A stretch of DNA of 6,157 bases from Thermoleophilia bacterium (lineage in GTDB: Bacteria; Actinomycetota; Thermoleophilia; Gaiellales; Gaiellaceae), in NCBI GenBank assembly GCA_025933895.1, contig JAICZB010000162.1, positions 1 through 6,157 on the forward strand, written 5' to 3'. The notes beneath the pieces are model-generated. The model was not told where the DNA came from. It searched no databases and saw only the letters and a program-made list of their open reading frames with translations. Both the position numbers and the translations under genes were made by a program. Shown in pieces: positions 5,749 through 6,157 of this stretch; within the stretch, counting starts at the first letter, position 1; the number at the start of each line of letters is the position of its first letter.

Positions 5749-6157
5749 ATGCGCAGGGGCTCCATCGTCGCGCTCTTGGGGATCGGACTGGTCGCCGGCG
5801 GGGTCGCCACCGCCGTTGCCGTCGTGCCGACGTGGCTGCCGATCTCGGCCTCGCGCGAGGCAGGTCGCATCCATTTCGTCATCTGGTTCGTGGTCGTGAT
5901 CTGCATCGTGCTCTTCGCGATCGTCGCGGCGGCGATCGTCTACTCGGTGCTCCGCTTCCGCGTCCAGGAGGATGACTTCGAGGACGGGCCGCCGGTGCAC
6001 GGACACACCGGGCTCGAGATCACGTGGACGGTGATCCCGTTCATGCTCGTCACCGCGATCGCGATCGTGAGCGCGATCGTCCTCTCGCGCAACGACGCGC
6101 AGGCGCAGGACACGCTCCGCATCAACGTCACCGCCCAGCAATTCGAGTTCACGTTCG
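5749..6157 (+). CDS. ctaC: Cytochrome c oxidase subunit II, N-terminal part (3' end outside window)
   Basis: An open frame from ATG 5749 runs off the right edge, giving 136 residues. An in-frame TAG at 5734-5736 makes this ATG the earliest start. Residues 6-27 form a hydrophobic signal or first helix without a lipobox Cys. Residues about 42-68 form a transmembrane helix (IWFVVVICIVLFAIVAAAIVYSVLRF region). Residues 84-97 (HGHTGLEITWTVIP) are the subunit II hallmark before the next helix (about 97-113). TLRINVTAQQFEFTF begins the periplasmic cupredoxin domain. The copper A ligands (two Cys, two His, Met) would lie beyond the window, so they cannot be checked. The protein takes electrons from cytochrome c and passes them to subunit I of the aa3-type oxidase in aerobic respiration. 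Genes for subunits I and III usually follow. Confidence 0.92.
   Translation, partial: MRRGSIVALLGIGLVAGGVATAVAVVPTWLPISASREAGRIHFVIWFVVVICIVLFAIVAAAIVYSVLRFRVQEDDFEDGPPVHGHTGLEITWTVIPFMLVTAIAIVSAIVLSRNDAQAQDTLRINVTAQQFEFTF

Noticed and set aside
1..6157. CRISPR array, intact insertion sequence, toxin-antitoxin pair or new defence system
   Set aside because: No spaced direct repeats, transposase, terminal inverted repeats or small paired genes are visible; the tRNA fragment is the only mobile-element trace.

Overview
The window is GC-rich throughout, with strongly G/C-biased third codon positions. It looks like an actinobacterial chromosome, and I favour the class Thermoleophilia (Gaiellales or Solirubrobacterales). 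Pointers are the small membrane protein of the DUF6458 type, the style of the cytochrome c oxidase subunit II, the PRC-barrel tail and the very large soluble PAS/GAF histidine kinase. The taxonomic call is inference; there is no rRNA gene here.

Layout, left to right. (1) At 1-180 is the 3' end of a PRC-barrel gene on the + strand. (2) At 181-478 there is no convincing intact gene. This stretch holds a short coding-like remnant (about 239-367) and, at about 429-474, the 3' half of a tRNA-Lys with anticodon CTT. The 5' half is missing, which resembles the decayed attachment-site copy left at the far end of an element integrated into a tRNA gene. (3) At 479-1018 (- strand) is a secreted staphylococcal-nuclease-like protein with its catalytic residues intact. 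It is divergent, across 80 bp, from (4) a hotdog-fold acyl-CoA thioesterase at 1099-1506 (+). (5) Most of the window (about 1586-5347, +) is one gene for a soluble hybrid-input histidine kinase ordered PAS-GAF-PAS-GAF-PAS-GAF-PAS-HisKA-HATPase. Its N-terminal PAS domain lies upstream of the first ATG/GTG/TTG in frame, so the start is either a rare ACG or a lost ATG. (6) At 5357-5394 a long imperfect palindrome sits between convergent genes and probably acts as a bidirectional terminator or REP-like element. (7) At 5414-5656 (-) is a DUF6458 two-helix membrane protein with a textbook Shine-Dalgarno. It is divergent from (8) the 5' part of ctaC/coxB (cytochrome c oxidase subunit II), 5749 to the window end.

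No single pathway links the genes. The right end marks the start of an aerobic respiratory locus. The kinase has no response regulator in view and so appears orphan, although its partner could lie outside. The thioesterase and kinase are co-directional with a 79-bp gap and could be co-transcribed. The two items most worth a second look are the truncated tRNA-Lys and the non-canonical start of the kinase.
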